From assembly GCA_964472785.1 (NCBI GenBank), contig CAYYMH010000062.1:1-23421 (forward strand): a DNA stretch of 23,421 nt. The letters are read 5' to 3'. The notes beneath the pieces are model-generated. The model searched no databases and had not been told where the DNA came from. It saw only the letters and a list, made by a program, of their open reading frames with translations. A program made the position numbers and the translations under genes. Within the stretch, counting starts at the first letter, position 1; each line of letters starts with the position of its first letter. This document shows positions 22,351-23,421 of this stretch, piece by piece. The DNA comes from CAYYMH01 sp964472785. GTDB taxonomy: Bacteria > Zhuqueibacterota > Zhuqueibacteria > Thermofontimicrobiales > Thermofontimicrobiaceae.

Positions 22351-23421
22351 TTAATAATCATAAAAAACAGACTCATATACTTTTAAAGTTTCCCGCGCTG
22401 TTCTTTCCCATGAGAATTGTTTTATTCTTTGATAACCTTTTCTAACCAAATCATTTCTTATTTTTGAATCATTAACGATTTTTTCCATCGCAGATGATAT
22501 TTCATCTACACTAAAGGGGTCTACTATAAACGCTGCTTTTCCTGCAATTTCTGGCATTGAAGAAACATTTGAGGTAATGATTGGTGCTCCGCTAGACATG
22601 GCTTCCAATATAGGGATACCAAAGCCCTCGTAAAGCGAAGCAAATATGAACGCCTCTGCTGATTGATAAAATACTGGTATATATTCATCATCAACATAAT
22701 TTAAAAACTTCACTTTTTCATGTAGATTAAGTTGTTTTACCAAACTTGAATCCTCATTATAATCGGCATAGGACTTGCCAATTATTACAAGATTATAATT
22801 TGGATTAATTTTGTCAAATTCATTGAATGCTTTTATTATTCTTTTTAAATTTTTATGAGGACGTCTCTCTCCAATAAACAAGAAATATTTATCCCGGATA
22901 TTAAAATGTTTTAGAACGCACGTTTTCTTCTCTTCTGACATTTTCTGCATAAAACGATTCTCAAATGCCTCATACACGACATTTATTTTATCTTCCGATA
23001 TTTTAAATAGCCGCTGCAAGTCCTTTTTTGTATTTTGTGAAACGACAATTATTTTTTTTGCCTTTTTTACACCCAAAAAAATATTCAAATACGTATATAA
23101 TCTTTTCAGGTAACTATGTTTTATATAAACGTTTCTGTGTAACAAATACGTCAAATCATGGATAGTAAAAACAGAGTTAACATTTTGTAAAACAGGTATA
23201 TCCCAGTTTGGATAATGGTAAACATTCGGCTTATCATATTTAATATATTTGTTAAGTAAAATTTGTTGAGCAGATGTAACTGGTTTAATATTAACAACTC
23301 TTTTTATTAGATTTTTATTATCAAGTTGATATAAGGGATGTTTTTCATCCAACCCTGAAAAAATGTAGATTAAATACTGATTAAATTTATCAATTTCAAG
23401 CAAAGCTTTTATTAAATTATA
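22351..23421 (-). CDS. GT4-family glycosyltransferase, 5' end cut by window edge
   Basis: A GT-B fold glycosyltransferase resembling mannosyl- and rhamnosyl-transferases of O-antigen and capsule clusters. Counting from an in-frame TTG at 23403, IHDLTYL lies at 81-87, GERRPHKNLKRIIKAF at 178-193, and the E-x7-E donor motif at Glu259-Glu267 (EGFGIPILE), followed by SSMPEIAGKAA and a VDP segment. The frame stays open to the window edge, and the extra codons read YNLIKALLEIDKFNQY, a normal GT4 N-terminal helix, so the true start is outside the window and the TTG is almost certainly internal. It is the first visible gene of the AT-rich glycan segment on this strand. Confidence 0.88.
   Translation of the reverse strand, partial: YNLIKALLEIDKFNQYLIYIFSGLDEKHPLYQLDNKNLIKRVVNIKPVTSAQQILLNKYIKYDKPNVYHYPNWDIPVLQNVNSVFTIHDLTYLLHRNVYIKHSYLKRLYTYLNIFLGVKKAKKIIVVSQNTKKDLQRLFKISEDKINVVYEAFENRFMQKMSEEKKTCVLKHFNIRDKYFLFIGERRPHKNLKRIIKAFNEFDKINPNYNLVIIGKSYADYNEDSSLVKQLNLHEKVKFLNYVDDEYIPVFYQSAEAFIFASLYEGFGIPILEAMSSGAPIITSNVSSMPEIAGKAAFIVDPFSVDEISSAMEKIVNDSKIRNDLVRKGYQRIKQFSWERTARETLKVYESVFYDY

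Overview
The window looks like the chromosome of a Gram-negative bacterium of the FCB superphylum, most like Calditrichota, KSB1, Ignavibacteria or Marinimicrobia. This is inferred from FlgD-Ig / type IX secretion (T9SS)-like C-terminal tails on two giant secreted proteins, a gingipain-family (C25) protease, a PorV/UPF0164-type barrel, weak Shine-Dalgarno sites and one Bacteroidetes-like promoter candidate. No rRNA or other marker gene is present, so the phylum is not proven.

Layout: plus-strand genes fill 179-12266, minus-strand genes fill 12385 to the right edge, and the two halves converge on a strong bidirectional terminator hairpin at 12316-12358. (1) 179-3564 is a tight six-gene run: a UPF0045/MTH1187-type thiamine-binding-like protein, CutA, an RNase Z-like metallo-beta-lactamase-fold hydrolase, and a TonB-ExbB-ExbD energy-transducing module. 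(2) 3565-3878 is a gene-free regulatory stretch with a 9-bp hairpin that overlaps the -35 box of a promoter candidate. (3) 3879-12266 holds two very large cell-envelope proteins. The first is a 1785-residue secreted protein built from nine DUF11 repeats in an almost exact 420-nt register, each opening with an EF-hand-like calcium loop, and ending in a secretion/sorting tail. The second is a 976-residue fusion of a PorV-like barrel, Ig-like and CARDB domains and two OmpA-like domains. (4) 12385-20380 holds a sugar-nucleotide epimerase/dehydratase, a 1925-residue C25 protease carrying two ILEI/FAM3-like domains, and a WecA/TagO-type glycan-initiating transferase whose stop codon overlaps the protease start (TGATG). 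(5) 20486-23421 is a strikingly AT-rich polysaccharide segment: a GT4 glycosyltransferase, a SAM methyltransferase, and a second GT4 enzyme cut by the window edge.

Working model (inference): the window is about building and decorating the outer surface. WecA, the epimerase, the methyltransferase and the GT4 enzymes make a lipid-linked surface glycan. The C25 protein, coupled in translation to WecA, may mature or anchor secreted proteins in a PorU-like way. The DUF11 rod is a likely secreted cargo, and the PorV-OmpA fusion next to it could be a peptidoglycan-tethered outer-membrane partner for it. TonB-ExbBD supplies energy to outer-membrane transport, but its receptor is not in the window. 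The most unusual elements are the nested 3x3 DUF11 array with calcium-loop hinges, the PorV-CARDB-OmpA fusion, and the ILEI-containing C25 protease coupled to wecA.
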